DNA of 64,000 nucleotides. Origin: Flavobacterium sp. (lineage in GTDB: Bacteria > Bacteroidota > Bacteroidia > Flavobacteriales > Flavobacteriaceae). The position numbers and the translations under genes are program-made. Below, piece by piece: positions 63,583 to 64,000 of the stretch; the first letter of the stretch is position 1; the number at the start of each line of letters is the position of its first letter. The DNA lies in assembly GCF_028689845.1 (NCBI RefSeq), contig NZ_JAQVCH010000007.1, positions 37,733 to 101,732 on the forward strand, written 5' to 3'. The notes under the pieces are model-generated. The model saw nothing but the letters and a program-made list of their open reading frames with translations. It was not told the origin of the DNA and did not search any database.

Positions 63583-64000
63583 ATGGAAATGACAGCTCAA
63601 GAACACTCGAATAGAAAAGGACAGTCTTATAAATTATTATTATGGTTTGCCATGATAAGTATGGTCATGATGTTTGCCGGATTAACCAGTGCGTATGTGG
63701 TGAGTTCAAGTCGAAAAGATTGGCTAATTGATTTCGAAATGCCAAATGCTTTTATTTTAAGCACGTTGGCCATAATTTTAAGCAGTATTACTTTTCATCT
63801 AGCTGGAAAATCAATCAAACAAAATAACCGAAAATTAACATCAATTTGGTTATTTGCAACCTTAGGCTTAGGTGTTTATTTGTTATTTTACAATTTTTAG
63901 GTTTTAATCAAATTATTGAAAATGGCTACTTTTTTACAGGAAGCGAGAGTAATGTTACAACCTCATTTTTGTATATTGTCGTGATTTTGCACTTGGCACA
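63583..64000 (+). CDS. coxC: Cytochrome c oxidase subunit III, frameshifted, cut by window end
   Basis: Starts at the ATG at 63583 (MEMTAQEHSNRKGQSYKLLL). The first frame stops at TAG 63898-63900 after 105 residues, in the middle of a helix. The protein clearly continues in the next frame from 63891: QFLGFNQIIENG, YFFTGSESNVTTSFLY, IVVILHLAH, running off the window. One extra T in the run at 63886-63889 would restore a continuous reading (VYLLFLQFLGFNQ). This is either a real frameshift or a homopolymer error. Flavobacterial subunit III proteins are about 195 residues and have this same sequence style (from memory). It lies 5 bases after cyoE. Confidence 0.85.

Noticed and set aside
1..64000. 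CRISPR arrays, prophage, transposases, rRNA genes
   Set aside because: Looked for direct-repeat arrays, integrase or transposase motifs and rRNA sequence; none was seen.

Overview
The window comes from the chromosome of an AT-rich member of the Bacteroidota, most likely a Flavobacterium or a close relative in the Flavobacteriaceae. Evidence: a complete sprA (type IX secretion and gliding), a remB-like gliding gene, a secreted peptidase with a type IX sorting domain, an alternative complex III operon next to an aa3-type oxidase, Bacteroidota-only families (DUF3127, DUF2723), and many genes preceded by the Bacteroidota -7 box TAnnTTTG, several with a -33 TTTG or TTTT about 19 bases upstream. 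No phage, insertion sequence, CRISPR array or rRNA operon was seen. One tRNA (Gln, anticodon TTG) is present. Apart from a small accessory patch at the left end, this is core chromosome.

Layout. 1-1400: two small lipoproteins (the first cut by the window edge) and an XRE regulator. 1.5-7.6 kb: M23 peptidase with type IX sorting domain, orphan histidine kinase, flavin-reductase-like protein, DUF3127 protein, aat, a gene remnant, tag and a VF530-type protein. 7.6-10.4 kb: translation genes tsf, rpsB, rpsI, rplM on the minus strand, with a long hairpin between rpsB and tsf. 10.7-21 kb: orphan LacI regulator, polA, a likely 33-residue membrane protein, metallophosphoesterase, a thioredoxin-fold protein without its cysteines, polysaccharide deacetylase, DUF2723 membrane protein. 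21-27.5 kb: tRNA-Gln, universal stress protein, rimP-nusA-infB behind an attenuator-like hairpin, SPOR protein. 27.6-39 kb: one respiratory operon, actABCDEF-coxBA, ending at a strong terminator. 39-42.4 kb: ruvB, cytochrome P450, queG.

42.5-47.5 kb is the most interesting stretch. A cytosolic histidine kinase and an NtrC-type regulator lie directly upstream of a three-gene unit: glutamate dehydrogenase, a Rnk/GreA-like protein and an unknown coiled-coil protein. A near-perfect sigma-54 promoter (TGGCAC-N5-TTGCT) lies before gdhA. A GGGTAA/TTACCC dyad lies about 100 bp upstream of that promoter, and the same dyad overlaps the predicted start of kinase transcription. This reads as a self-contained, autoregulated sigma-54 circuit for glutamate metabolism.

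47.7-64 kb: maeB (malic enzyme fused to a phosphotransacetylase-like domain), ruvA-sprA, gcvH, a VanZ-like gene, a TonB-like protein, deoC, remB, cyoE and the start of coxC. The coxC frame is broken by an apparent one-base loss in a T run, which could be a real mutation or a sequence error. The TonB-like protein and RemB share a cysteine-containing TonB C-terminal-like domain. cyoE and coxC complete the oxidase encoded by coxBA 25 kb away.
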